The notes: generated from the letters alone by a model not told the origin. DNA of 64,000 nt from Gemmatimonadota bacterium (GCA_040388625.1 JAZKBK010000004.1:620001-684000); one strand, 5' to 3'. Counted from the first letter of the stretch, positions 35,736 to 44,698 are shown. Numbers and translations: made by a program.

Positions 35736-35809
35736 GGGCGGTTAGCTCAGTTGGTTAGAGCGCCACGTTGACATCGTGGAGGTCACAAGTTCGAGTCTTG
35801 TACCGCCCA
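35736..35809 (+). tRNA. tRNA-Val (anticodon GAC)
   Basis: 74-base cloverleaf. Acceptor GGGCGGT/ACCGCCC, anticodon stem CCACG/CGTGG with loop TTGACAT (GAC), T-loop TTCGAGT, discriminator A. The following bases TTG show CCA is not encoded. Confidence 0.97.
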
Positions 35810-35865
35810 TTGCAGGATGAGTAGAGGCGGTCAGAAGACGCCACGGTAGTGAATGCGGTTTGTAT

Positions 35866-35939
35866 GCGCCCGTAGCTCAATTGGATAGAGCATCTGACTA
35901 CGGATCAGAAGGTTGGGGATTCGACTTCCTCCGGGCGCA
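35866..35939 (+). tRNA. tRNA-Arg (anticodon ACG)
   Basis: 74-base cloverleaf. Acceptor GCGCCCG/CGGGCGC, anticodon stem TCTGA/TCAGA with loop CTACGGA (ACG; A34 is normally deaminated to inosine by TadA). Last gene of the cluster and followed by an intrinsic terminator at 35977. Confidence 0.97.
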
Positions 35940-35976
35940 CTGAATTCCAGTTCCAACACAAACACAACGACAACCG

Positions 35977-36006
35977 ACGCCGCGATCATCGAGATCGCGG
36001 CGTTTT
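35977..36006 (+). terminator. Intrinsic terminator of the tRNA cluster
   Basis: An 11-bp perfect stem (ACGCCGCGATC and GATCGCGGCGT) with loop ATCGA is followed by TTT. It lies 38 bases beyond tRNA-Arg and also between convergent tRNA and kinase genes, so it can serve both. Confidence 0.8.
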
Positions 36007-36021
36007 AAGTGTCGGGCCAGT

Positions 36022-37161
36022 TCACGCCCTCGGCAGCTCGAAGATGAAGGTGCTCCCCACCCCCAGCTCGCTCTCGACGGTGAGATCACCGCCCATCGCC
36101 CGCGCCAGGTCCCGGCTGATCGCGAGCCCCAGGCCCGTTCCCTCCAGCCGCTGCGACCGCTCGACCTGCACCTGCACGAACGGCTCGAAAATGTTGGTCA
36201 GGTTCGCAGGCGGGATGCCGATCCCGGAATCCGTCACCATCACGCGTACTCTTGTACCGGCCTCATCGTAGCCGGCGCCAATTCGCACGTGGCCGCCACG
36301 GAGCGTGAACTTCATCGCGTTTGTAAGAAGATTGATGAGCACCTGCTGCACCTTTTCCCGATCGGCTCGCGCAACGATCTTCTCGGGCACTGATGACTTG
36401 AGCGTCAGCCCAGCTGTATTCATCTGCGGATCTACCATCGGAATCACGCTTGCCACGACGTCGGCTAACGGCACGTCCTCCAGCAGGTACTCGACTCGTC
36501 CCGCCTCGATCCGCGCTGTGTTGAGAATATCGTTGATGAGCCGCAGCAGATGCCGCTGACTCCGATTCACGCGATCCAGCGCGGTGCGCTGCGCCTCTGT
36601 CACAGGGCCGTGAATGCCCAGCTCGATGAGCTGAACGTAACCTCCGATTGCATTGAGCGGTGTGCGCAGCTCGTGACTCATCGTCGTGAGGAATCGCGTC
36701 TTGGCCTGGTTCGCTTCATCCGCGATCACGATCGCGCGGTGCATTTCGTCAGTGCGCGCGGTAAGCGTAACGGCCAACGCCTCTGCCTTCCGCCGTGCGT
36801 TCAGAAGTTCGTCTTCATACTTCCGGCGCTCGCGCACCTCCATCAACACACAATCGTTCGCGAAGGCGCCGCCGCGCTCCCGTCGCACGGCGTTGACGAG
36901 CGTACCCACTTCAGTTCCGTCCTTGGCGCGAAACAGCAGAAATATCTCGCTCGCCTTCCCGTGCAGCTTGAGCATCGGAAAGAGATGTGTCTGAACGAAG
37001 ATGCGTCCCGGAACCGTGAGCAGAGTCTCGAAGCGCTTCCCGTCGAGCTCTCCGACCGGATAGCCGAGCAGGTTGCAGAGCGTGGCGTTCGCGAGCGTGA
37101 TCATTCCCTCGTCCGTGAACGACACCACGCCACAGGGCAGCGTGTTCAGAAGCTCATCCAC
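36022..37161 (-). CDS. PAS-domain histidine kinase with RsbP-type PAS
   Basis: 379 residues. The N-terminal PAS domain (about 1-110, including FETLLTVPGRIFVQTHLFPM and LVNAVRRERGG) resembles the PAS of Bacillus RsbP. A coiled segment at about 112-150 leads to the HisKA H-box MSHELRTPLN (His163). The HATPase part shows NLLTNAMKF (N box), DSGIGIPPA (G1) and EGTGLGLAIS (G2). There is no membrane helix and no receiver domain, so it is a soluble kinase with an unknown partner. It starts 27 bases after the RsbQ-like gene, and the two are likely one operon. Confidence 0.92.
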   Translation of the reverse strand: MDELLNTLPCGVVSFTDEGMITLANATLCNLLGYPVGELDGKRFETLLTVPGRIFVQTHLFPMLKLHGKASEIFLLFRAKDGTEVGTLVNAVRRERGGAFANDCVLMEVRERRKYEDELLNARRKAEALAVTLTARTDEMHRAIVIADEANQAKTRFLTTMSHELRTPLNAIGGYVQLIELGIHGPVTEAQRTALDRVNRSQRHLLRLINDILNTARIEAGRVEYLLEDVPLADVVASVIPMVDPQMNTAGLTLKSSVPEKIVARADREKVQQVLINLLTNAMKFTLRGGHVRIGAGYDEAGTRVRVMVTDSGIGIPPANLTNIFEPFVQVQVERSQRLEGTGLGLAISRDLARAMGGDLTVESELGVGSTFIFELPRA

Positions 37162-37188
37162 CGTCCAGCTCCAGCTTCGGAAGAGATC

Positions 37189-38004
37189 TCAAAATGCAAC
37201 CGCTGCTGTTAGATACTCCTTGATGAGCCGAATAGTTTCTTCCGGAGCGCTCATGTGGGGACAGTGTCCCGTGGCCCGCATCGTACGGAGTGTACTGTCG
37301 GGAAGTTTGCAATGCACATACGCTCCGACTTCCTGTGGCGCGATGATGTCTTCGGAGCACTGAAGAATCAGCGACGGTACTCGCACGCCAGCGAGATCTG
37401 CACGATTGTCCGCAAAGAAGGTGGCCTCGGCGAATTGCCTTGCGACAATCGGATCCGTCGAGCAGAAACTCTCCGTCAGCTCGGCCGCGAGCTCCGGACG
37501 ATCCGGATTCTTCATGATGGCTGGCGCGAGATAGTTCGCCCAGCCGATGTAGTTCCTGTCCATCGTCTCGAGCAACCCGTCTATATCCGAGCGCTCGAAG
37601 CCGCCGACATAATCCGGTGCCTCGTTGATGTAGCGTGGAGACGGCCCGATAAGGATGAGATCGGAGAAACGGTCGGGCTCTGCATTCGCCGCGAGTATCC
37701 CGATCATCGAGCTCACAGAGTGACCAACGAATATCACGTCGTACAGATCCAGTGCGTGACAGATGTCGAGCACATCAAGTGCATAGCCATCGAGGGTCGA
37801 GTAACGCTCGCTGTCGTACGCGGCCATGTCGGATTTGCCCGAGCCCACGTAATCGAACAGAACGATGCGATAGTCATCCTCGAACGCCGGCGTGACAAAC
37901 CGCCACATGTTCTGGTCGCACCCGAAGCCATGCGCGAACAGCATTGGCTGACTGCCGCGCCCTGAAATCTTCACGTTGTTTCTGGCGATTATGTCCTGCG
38001 ACAT
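37189..38004 (-). CDS. rsbQ: RsbQ-type alpha/beta hydrolase (energy-stress sensor partner)
   Basis: 271 residues, closely matching Bacillus RsbQ in text: FAHGFGCDQNMW, DYVGSGKSDMAAYDSERYSTLDGYA, NYIGWANYLAP, ESFCSTDPIVARQFAEATFF and SLILQC-EDIIAP. The catalytic triad is Ser96 (GHSVSS), Asp219 and His247 (GHCPH), at the same numbering as in RsbQ. In Bacillus this hydrolase is needed for the PAS-PP2C protein RsbP to sense energy stress. The plant strigolactone/karrikin receptors share the fold. Here the next gene encodes a PAS kinase, so the pair likely forms a related sensing module with another output. Confidence 0.92.
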   Translation of the reverse strand: MSQDIIARNNVKISGRGSQPMLFAHGFGCDQNMWRFVTPAFEDDYRIVLFDYVGSGKSDMAAYDSERYSTLDGYALDVLDICHALDLYDVIFVGHSVSSMIGILAANAEPDRFSDLILIGPSPRYINEAPDYVGGFERSDIDGLLETMDRNYIGWANYLAPAIMKNPDRPELAAELTESFCSTDPIVARQFAEATFFADNRADLAGVRVPSLILQCSEDIIAPQEVGAYVHCKLPDSTLRTMRATGHCPHMSAPEETIRLIKEYLTAAVAF

Positions 38005-38173
38005 CGTGGTGGGGAAAGAGGATGGGGGTCTGCGCGCAGGGCGGTCGAGGGCAGTGACAGTCCGGCCGGCAAGTCATAAATTAGGTCCGGATCGTGTGCC
38101 GCCAGCCGCTCGCCTGGGTTGCAAGGCGCGCACCATCCGGCGCCCAACCCCTGGCCGGTTCGACTTCGCAGAC

Positions 38174-39037
38174 ATGCCGATAGAAAACATCTCCGATACC
38201 GCCCGGTGGGTCGCGGTCTATCGCGCCATGGAATCCGCACGGCGCGACGCCCTTTTCAACGACCCATTCGCGGCTCGACTGGCTGGTGCGCAGGGTGCCC
38301 TGATTGTCAACGAGCTCAAGCGCGGCAAGTCGCTCGCGTGGCCCATGATCGTGCGTACCGCCGTGTTCGACGAAATGATCATGGATCGCGTTGCCAACCA
38401 CGGCGTCGACACGGTCGTGAATCTTGCGGCTGGACTCGACACGCGGGCGTGGCGAATGCAACTACCTCGATCGCTCCGCTGGATCGATGTCGATCTGCCA
38501 GGCATCACGGAATACAAGGCGAACGCGATGCGCGGCGAGAAAACCGCCTGCACATACGAGGCAATCGCGACGGATCTCACCGACGCATCGGAGCGCGCCG
38601 CGTTGTTCGCGCGCATCGACAGCGAGAGCAAGCGCGCTCTCGTGATCACCGAAGGCCTCTTGATCTATCTCACCGCCGAACAGGTCGGCTCGCTCGCGCG
38701 CGACATTCAGTCGATGCAGTGCGCGATCTGGTGGCTGTTCGACCTGGCGAGCAAGCGGCTGCTACCCATAATGAACCGCTACTGGGGCCGCGCGGTCACC
38801 GCAGGTAATGCTCCATTTCAGTTCGCACCTGCGGAGGGAACGGCGTTCTTCGAGAAGTTCGGTTGGCGCGAACTCGAATTTCGCTCCGGCCTCGACGAAG
38901 CCCATCGCCTGCGGCGCGAGATGCGCATGGCGCCGCTCTGGCGACTTCTGTCCAGATTCGGATCGCGGGAACGACGCGAGGAATTCCGCCGCATGTCGGG
39001 CTACGTAATGCTCGAACGCACGAGTCGCACGGACTGA
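38174..39037 (+). CDS. SAM-dependent methyltransferase, leucine carboxyl methyltransferase-like (LCM)
   Basis: 287 residues from ATG MPIENISDTARWVAVYRAMES. The family marks are DALFNDPFAARLAG near the N-terminus, VVNLAAGLDTRAWRM, IDVDLPGITEYKA and LVITEGLLIYLTAEQV. These are typical of the LCM/PF04072 group, widespread in actinobacteria and other soil bacteria; the physiological acceptor is generally unknown. The open frame extends 66 codons upstream, but the family start fits the ATG at 38174. It is divergent from the RsbQ gene. Confidence 0.87.
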   Translation: MPIENISDTARWVAVYRAMESARRDALFNDPFAARLAGAQGALIVNELKRGKSLAWPMIVRTAVFDEMIMDRVANHGVDTVVNLAAGLDTRAWRMQLPRSLRWIDVDLPGITEYKANAMRGEKTACTYEAIATDLTDASERAALFARIDSESKRALVITEGLLIYLTAEQVGSLARDIQSMQCAIWWLFDLASKRLLPIMNRYWGRAVTAGNAPFQFAPAEGTAFFEKFGWRELEFRSGLDEAHRLRREMRMAPLWRLLSRFGSRERREEFRRMSGYVMLERTSRTD

Positions 39038-39047
39038 CGATCACCGA

Positions 39048-40121
39048 TCAGAATTCGATGCCGATTCCACTCTGAATCGTTGTATCGGATTTCTTGACCT
39101 TCACTTGCGGCTTGGTGTCGTATCTGCTGGCGATTCCGACCTTGAGCGCGAGTGACTTGGACAGCGGCGCCGAGAGATTGAGGTCCGAATTGACACGATA
39201 GTGGCCCGGTGGACCGGTGATGTCGGGAAAGACCGCGATCTGCTGGTCCGATCTCGTAGTACCGAATACCTGCCGCGCCGCAAGTCGCAGAACGCCGCCG
39301 ATGCGTGTGTAACTCGGCAGGACAGTCGGCTGTTCGTTGGTGACACCGGTTCCTATTTCGAGCGCAATGTTGTTGTGCGGGTTGCGCGACAGTGGCACCG
39401 ATACACCGGTATTTTCCACCGTGCGACGCGCTATCTGTGCGAACGGATCGTGCTCGTACACCGCCTCCGAGAAGAACGACGGACGCGCTGCTGCGGCTGA
39501 ATCGTTCGGCCCCAGTGCGAGATCGTAGCGCAGCGTCGCGGAGAGAAAGTTTTCCGTCGCCGATCCTTCCCGACTGCCGAATTCCCGCTTGCCGCTAAGC
39601 GCTATCTGCGTCCTGTCGGTGCGCCGCGCAACCGCCCCGGTGAATCCAAGGTTGCTGACGTTGGCGTTGCCGCGCGTGAGAAGATACGTGGCTCCCAGTG
39701 ACCGCTTCCACCCCACGTGAGATACGTACGTCGGAAGAGCGCGCGCGGCGAGCGGAATTGCCTGCTTCGGATGAGTCAGCTTCTCGAGCGACACACGGGG
39801 CGTGGGCGCAGGCGTCGGAATCGGCATTGGGGGACCCACTACCGCTACAGTCGTGGTGGGGACTTCCGGCAGCGGTGCGAGCGCGAGCGTACCGAGGCGG
39901 CGAAGCGCCGTGCTGTCGCTCGACTCACAGAGCGCAATCGCGCTCCGGTCCAGAGAGAGTGGGCCGAGGGACTTATGGGTTATCCGGACTTTCGTTGTGG
40001 ACACCGATACCAGAGCCCCACTCAGACGGTCGCCGTTGGCGAGATAGCAGGTGACGGGCGAGGGCTTCGGCTGCGCGTGGCTGGCAAAGCCAGCGACGAC
40101 GAGCAGTGCTGAGACGAACAT
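39048..40121 (-). CDS. Outer-membrane beta-barrel protein, DUF481 (YdiY-like)
   Basis: 357 residues. A signal peptide (MFVSALLVVAGFASHAQ) is followed by CYLANGDRLSGALVSVS, the usual DUF481 N-terminal element, a Pro-rich linker (PMPIPTPAPTPR), and a C-terminal beta-barrel of alternating strands such as YLLTRGNANVSNLGFTGAVA ending in GIGIEF with the terminal aromatic F. Function of the family is not known. It converges on the LCM-type gene with a gap of 10 bases. Confidence 0.83.
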   Translation of the reverse strand: MFVSALLVVAGFASHAQPKPSPVTCYLANGDRLSGALVSVSTTKVRITHKSLGPLSLDRSAIALCESSDSTALRRLGTLALAPLPEVPTTTVAVVGPPMPIPTPAPTPRVSLEKLTHPKQAIPLAARALPTYVSHVGWKRSLGATYLLTRGNANVSNLGFTGAVARRTDRTQIALSGKREFGSREGSATENFLSATLRYDLALGPNDSAAAARPSFFSEAVYEHDPFAQIARRTVENTGVSVPLSRNPHNNIALEIGTGVTNEQPTVLPSYTRIGGVLRLAARQVFGTTRSDQQIAVFPDITGPPGHYRVNSDLNLSAPLSKSLALKVGIASRYDTKPQVKVKKSDTTIQSGIGIEF

Positions 40122-40254
40122 GGCAGTGGGACAAAGTCAACCGATGCAGGAGCATCGAGGCGACCTGCAAGCTAAACCCGCATCACCGCCAGCACAGGCT
40201 CCGTCGAGAGTTTGTCGAAAGGTTGCGGGCCGCCAGTCGAGCGCCGGTGCGGTT

Positions 40255-40581
40255 CTAGTTGAGCAGTCGGGCGGCTGTCAGAATCCAGCTGCTGTCTGCG
40301 GCGGGCTTGAGGAGGCAGGCGAAGTTCCGCTCACCGGACGCTGTCGAAACGGTGCCGGTCACGCCAGCTCCGCCGAGAGAGTCGTAGTAGACATGCTCTG
40401 CGTCGGTACTGAACCGTGCAGTGGCGCGAGACGTCAGCTGGTCGCGCACTGCGTCCTCGCATGTGCTCTGCGCCAGTACCCGTCGCTGGTCGCGCTGATC
40501 CTGGCCTGAGGGGCCGCAGGCGACCGCCGATCCGGCAATTGTGAGGATGACGATGAAAAGGTACCCGCGCGACCGCGCCAT
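40255..40581 (-). CDS. Small putative lipoprotein, function unknown
   Basis: 108 residues from the ATG at 40581 (MARSRGYLFIVILTIAGSAVAC); the lipobox GSAVAC marks a lipoprotein. The rest contains two cysteines and a predicted small alpha/beta domain (AVRDQLTSRATARFSTDAEHVYYDS). No family recognised. The open frame extends 29 codons upstream without a good start context. Confidence 0.65.
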   Translation of the reverse strand: MARSRGYLFIVILTIAGSAVACGPSGQDQRDQRRVLAQSTCEDAVRDQLTSRATARFSTDAEHVYYDSLGGAGVTGTVSTASGERNFACLLKPAADSSWILTAARLLN

Positions 40582-40676
40582 CGCGCCTCCGTTGGGCCAG
40601 TTTGACAGCGGCGTGGTGGCCGCGACGATGCTTTTACACTGACGAGCAACCGGGTTGACTGGTAACAACGGCCGAG

Positions 40677-40919
40677 CTACAGCAGCACGTCTGCGTTGGG
40701 GTCAAGGACCGCCGGCCGCCCTCTGCCCCACCTCTTTCCCCACTCCGTTGCCCGCCGGTTTGCCCACCTTTCACCGATTCTTGCGGCCAGGACCGGAACA
40801 ACTGCAGTACCTATGGTTACGATGGCATATCGCACCAGCGGATTCGGAATTATCCTTGCCAGGCGGCGCGCGGTGCGACGGCTGACGAGAACGGCGGCTA
40901 CTGACCGGAGAATTGGCAA
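40677..40919 (-). CDS. Possible small membrane protein
   Basis: 80 codons with a TTG start at 40919. It holds one hydrophobic segment (YAIVTIGTAVVPVLAARI) between arginine-rich ends, the pattern of a small membrane-tethered protein. There is no clear ribosome-binding site, and the start would overlap the divergent metallopeptidase leader, so it may not be a gene. Confidence 0.35.
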   Translation of the reverse strand: MPILRSVAAVLVSRRTARRLARIIPNPLVRYAIVTIGTAVVPVLAARIGERWANRRATEWGKRWGRGRPAVLDPNADVLL

Positions 40920-42526
40920 TGTGGATGGGCTGGGGTAATCAGTTCCGAGCGCAAGGGCCGTTCCGTTCCCGGGTTCGCGGGGGCATCGCCCGCATCGTTC
41001 GCGTCGCCCGTATCGCTCGCGCGGTGTTCGTATCGGCCGTCTGTATCATCCCGGGTCTGACATGCGGCGGCGATTCCGCTACGGGCCCACGAACGTTGAA
41101 GGCGCCGCCTCCGCTCGCGATCATCAAGTTCGATCGGTTGGTGGATTCTGTCGATTTGCAGGGCACGAGCACGATCATCGCCACATTCTTCGACTCCGCT
41201 GGATCACCGGTTGTTCCGACGTCGATCTCGTGGAGCATCGCCGACTCGACCATCGCGAAAGTATCGAGCACTGGCGTGGTTACCGGTGTGCACACCGGCA
41301 CGACGTCGGTCACCCTGCGGGCCAACAGCGTGTCGGCGTCGCTTCCCGTGGTCGTGACGGCTCCGGCGGCGCGCGCGAGGATTGTGCCCGGCGTGCTCGA
41401 TCTCGGCGTCGGCCACACTATTGCGACACAGACGTTGGCATTTTCCGCCGCGGGTGACACACTGCACGGAAGGAGTTACACATACTCGGTCGACAATCCC
41501 GCGGTTGCCACAGTCACTTCGGCTGGTGTCGTGCATGGAATCGCGCCGGGAAAGGCTACGCTCACAGTTACTTCAGGGGCGGCATCGGCCACAGCTCCCA
41601 TTTCAGTCGCCGCGCTCGGCATCGCTGGCTTCAAGATCGATCTCCGATTCGTCGGCAACGTTTCATCGACGGTGAAAGCGGCAGCAGCGCAGGCGGCGCA
41701 AAGATGGGAAACTGTAATCTCTGCGCCGCTCATCCCGTACCATGTAGTCACCACGGCGAACCTGTGCGGCGCAGGAATCCCTGCAGTCGATACGGTCGAA
41801 ACGAGCATGATGATCGTCATCCAGTCTGACTCGATCGACGGCCGATCGAATACGGTCGGGGAGGGCGGCCCGTGCATAATTCGCGACGATGCGCCGCAGT
41901 TCACTGCACTCGGCACCATCACCGTCGATTCCGCCGATGTCGCTTCGCTGGACCAGCAGGGTGTTCTGGTATCGATGTTGACTCACGAGATGGGTCACGT
42001 GCTCGGCATCGGAACTCTGTGGTCCGATGGTACGGTACGCGATTCGGTGACGTACTTTCCGAATACTGCCGCAGGGCTTGGCGGGCCTGATCCCGTCTTC
42101 ATCGGGCACGCAGCGAGAGTCGCATCCGCGGAACTCGGCTTCACTGCCGACTCGTCGCTCGGCGTTCCGATCGAAAACTCGGGCGGTGATGGAACGCGCG
42201 ACGGCCACTGGCGTGCGACTGTATTCGGTCACGAGCTGATGACAGGCACGCTTCACAACGGGCTGGATCCGCTGAGTCTCGTGACCATCGAGGCGCTGGC
42301 AGACTTTGGCTACACCGTTGTTCCGGAGGCTGCCGACGACTTCAGCGCGGCGAATGCGTTCAACCCCAACGTTCCTGTCTCTCCCTCCGCCGCCATCAAC
42401 GTTCCTTCTGCCGCGTCTTCGGGCACGGCGATCAAGGAGCGACTGCTGTTTCCACGGTTCACGGTGTCACGCGGTGGCACTCTGCACCGGATCCGTGGGT
42501 CGTCCGGGCCTGCGGCACCAAAGTGA
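40919..42526 (+). CDS. Secreted leishmanolysin-like zinc metallopeptidase with Ig-like domains
   Basis: About 535 residues. The N-terminus has an arginine-rich start and a lipoprotein-like signal (FVSAVCIIPGLTCGGDS). Two Big_2-type Ig-like repeats follow (SISWSIADSTIAKVSSTGVVTG and SVDNPAVATVTSAGVVHGI), then a peptidase domain with HEMGHVLGIG at about residue 356 and a later GHELMTGTLHNG segment that can supply the third zinc ligand, as in M8 leishmanolysin. The start is ATG at 40919; TTG at 40913 is an option. Its role is probably extracellular protein degradation. Confidence 0.8.
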   Translation: MWMGWGNQFRAQGPFRSRVRGGIARIVRVARIARAVFVSAVCIIPGLTCGGDSATGPRTLKAPPPLAIIKFDRLVDSVDLQGTSTIIATFFDSAGSPVVPTSISWSIADSTIAKVSSTGVVTGVHTGTTSVTLRANSVSASLPVVVTAPAARARIVPGVLDLGVGHTIATQTLAFSAAGDTLHGRSYTYSVDNPAVATVTSAGVVHGIAPGKATLTVTSGAASATAPISVAALGIAGFKIDLRFVGNVSSTVKAAAAQAAQRWETVISAPLIPYHVVTTANLCGAGIPAVDTVETSMMIVIQSDSIDGRSNTVGEGGPCIIRDDAPQFTALGTITVDSADVASLDQQGVLVSMLTHEMGHVLGIGTLWSDGTVRDSVTYFPNTAAGLGGPDPVFIGHAARVASAELGFTADSSLGVPIENSGGDGTRDGHWRATVFGHELMTGTLHNGLDPLSLVTIEALADFGYTVVPEAADDFSAANAFNPNVPVSPSAAINVPSAASSGTAIKERLLFPRFTVSRGGTLHRIRGSSGPAAPK

Positions 42527-42605
42527 CGTCAGTGACGGTGTAGCCGCCTTGACGTTATCGGGGTATGTGGCTCTCTTTCGCAAACCCCGAACCGGAGCGC
42601 GATAC

Positions 42606-44066
42606 GTGTCACGGCAACTGCATTCGTTACTGATCACAATTGGACTGCTCGCGGCGCCGATTGTGACGCACGCACAGATCAGCGGCGCTGAGTTCGCAGC
42701 GAGACGCGATTCGCTCGCGACACACGTCGGGAACGGCGTCGTGATAGCATTCGGCGGAAGGACACCGGTTACTGATTTCGGACCGTTCTACCAGCTCCCT
42801 GCCTTCCACTACCTCACGAACTTCGACGAGGCCGACGCTGCATTCGTCATGGTCGTACGCAACGGCCGTGCAACCAGCAGCACGTTGTTTCTCACGCCGA
42901 TCGATCCGCGCACGGCATTCTACTACGGACGGCGACCCGACTCCGCCAGTGTGACGAGCACGCTCGGAGTCGGCGCGCGGTCGTTCAGCGCGCTTGGCAC
43001 GATCGTGGATTCGCTCGCGACGTCGGGACTGCCGGTCTACACGCTGGCGGATTTCGCGGACGCGGACTTCGCACGCCAGGACTCGCTTACGCGCGGACGC
43101 ATGTTCGTTCGCACGCTTGTCTCGAACCATCCGGGACTCGTGGTGAAGGATGCGCATCCGATCGTCGATGCACTGCGCGCACGCAAGAGTCCGGCGGAGA
43201 TCGCTCTGCTCAGGCGCGCCGCGCAGATCAGCTCGGCAGGGCACGTCGCCGTACTGCACATTCCCGAACCACGACACGAATACGAGCTCAAGGCCGCTCT
43301 CGAAAACACGTTCACTAAGCTGGGTGGCTCGCGGCCTGCGTACGGATCGATCGTCGGTGCTGGACAGCGCGGCACCCAGTTGCACTACATGCTGGACAGT
43401 GGTACTGCACGACCGGGCGATCTCGTCGTGATGGATGCAGCCACGGAATACCAGGGTTACGCGGCCGATGTCACACGTACGATTCCGGTGAGCGGAAAGT
43501 TCACGGCAGACCAGCGTATCATCTACCAGCTGGTGCGTGATGCGCAGGCGGCCGCGGAGCGCAATTCCAGGCCGGGCATGTCCGCAGCAGCAGCAACCGA
43601 CTCCGCAGTTGCGATCCGTGCGTCCGGTCTCGCGAAGCTCGGATTGATCGAGAGCGTCGACGCAACGTTCGATCCGCCATGGAAGGTGGACTGCACCGCC
43701 GCACCAGCGCAGTGCAGACAATCCATGCTGTGGATGATTCACGGAATCAGTCACGGGCTCGGGCTCGCAGTGCACGACCCCGCGCAATATTACACGGGTG
43801 ACAGGAAGTTCATGAAGGGCGACGCATTCACGATCGAGCCCGGCATCTACATAAGCACGGCGGCGCTGGACGTTCTTCCCGCCACACCGAAGAATCGGGC
43901 GTTCATCGCGCACGTACGCGCGGCAGTCGAGCGTTACAACAATACCGGAGTTCGCATCGAGGACGACTACGTGATAACCGATCGCGGACTGGAGCGAATG
44001 AGCAGCGCGCCACGGGAGATCGACGAGATCGAGAGTATCATGAAGACGCGGCCCGCGAGGAAATAG
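42606..44066 (+). CDS. Secreted M24B Xaa-Pro aminopeptidase
   Basis: 486 residues. A GTG start (VSRQLHSLLITIGLLAAP, cleavage after THAQ) gives a clear signal peptide; the open frame upstream of it lacks family similarity. The N-terminal creatinase domain is followed by the pita-bread catalytic domain with metal ligands in VMDAATEYQGYAADVTRTIP (two Asp), HGISHGLGLAVHD (His), FTIEPGIY and VRIEDDYVI (Glu). It removes N-terminal residues preceding proline, probably in the periplasm, and fits with the neighbouring metallopeptidases and the SusCD uptake pair. Confidence 0.88.
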   Translation: MSRQLHSLLITIGLLAAPIVTHAQISGAEFAARRDSLATHVGNGVVIAFGGRTPVTDFGPFYQLPAFHYLTNFDEADAAFVMVVRNGRATSSTLFLTPIDPRTAFYYGRRPDSASVTSTLGVGARSFSALGTIVDSLATSGLPVYTLADFADADFARQDSLTRGRMFVRTLVSNHPGLVVKDAHPIVDALRARKSPAEIALLRRAAQISSAGHVAVLHIPEPRHEYELKAALENTFTKLGGSRPAYGSIVGAGQRGTQLHYMLDSGTARPGDLVVMDAATEYQGYAADVTRTIPVSGKFTADQRIIYQLVRDAQAAAERNSRPGMSAAAATDSAVAIRASGLAKLGLIESVDATFDPPWKVDCTAAPAQCRQSMLWMIHGISHGLGLAVHDPAQYYTGDRKFMKGDAFTIEPGIYISTAALDVLPATPKNRAFIAHVRAAVERYNNTGVRIEDDYVITDRGLERMSSAPREIDEIESIMKTRPARK

Positions 44067-44109
44067 CCGCCGCTCGCCTCCGCGGACTGACCGCTTACAC
44101 GTTACATAC

Positions 44110-44135
44110 GCCGCTCGCCCTTGCCGGCGAGCGGC
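44110..44135 (+). terminator. Hairpin downstream of Xaa-Pro peptidase gene
   Basis: A perfect 10-bp stem (GCCGCTCGCC/GGCGAGCGGC) with a CTTGCC loop lies 44 bases past the stop. No T-tract follows, so it may be a processing or weak termination site. Confidence 0.45.
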
Positions 44136-44226
44136 CCAGACCGAAGATTGACGCGTACCCGAAAATCGTCCCAACCACGCTCATTGCACTTGCTGGTGTG
44201 TCAGTCCTTCACGTATGGGAGGTATG

Positions 44227-44679
44227 ATGCGCACTCACCGCTCGAACGCGTGGTTCGGTGTCGCGGCAGTTGCTTCACTGCTGGGATGTGCCACCGCGGG
44301 CGTACAGAAAGGCGACAGAACGTCCGATGGTACAGTCACCATCACACAGGAACAGATCGCACGCACGTCGGCGACGTCCGCGTGGGAAGTGCTGAAGAAC
44401 GAAGTGCGCCGATACACATACAAGGAGGATCGGTCGGGCAGACCCCTGCGAATCGTAGCCCAGCGCGGAGTCAGCTCGATAATACTGTCCGACTCCGACG
44501 CACCGATGGTGATCATCGACGGCGCGCGCCTGACCGACATTGCCGCACTCGCGCAGCTTCCGGCGACCGCCATTGCCAGCATCGAGATTCTGAGTGGAAT
44601 TCGCGGCAGCGGCTCGCAGGGCACGAACGCGTCGGCCGGCGTGATCTACATCCATACACGCGAGGCCTCGTCGCCGTAG
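44227..44679 (+). CDS. TonB-plug-domain-like lipoprotein
   Basis: 150 residues from an ATG 4 bases after GGAGG; ATGs at 44215 and 44224 are alternatives. The signal ends in the lipobox SLLGC. After residue 60, the segment DAPMVIIDGARLTDIAAL, then ATAIASIEILSG, then SAGVIYIHT, matches the plug region of SusC/TonB-receptors (compare the SusC plug LLIVDGVRYNN and IADIQVLKGPAAAAQYGTAAANG at 46204-49182). No beta-barrel is attached. The gene converges on the SusD gene. Such stand-alone plug lipoproteins appear in Gemmatimonadota; function unknown. Confidence 0.75.
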   Translation: MRTHRSNAWFGVAAVASLLGCATAGVQKGDRTSDGTVTITQEQIARTSATSAWEVLKNEVRRYTYKEDRSGRPLRIVAQRGVSSIILSDSDAPMVIIDGARLTDIAALAQLPATAIASIEILSGIRGSGSQGTNASAGVIYIHTREASSP

Positions 44680-44698
44680 CGGCGTTCATGGCAGAACG

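Noticed and set aside
42627..44174. Long minus-strand open frame opposite the M24 peptidase
   Set aside because: Its sequence is Arg- and Cys-rich with no domain, whereas the plus strand encodes a complete signal peptide and metal ligands.
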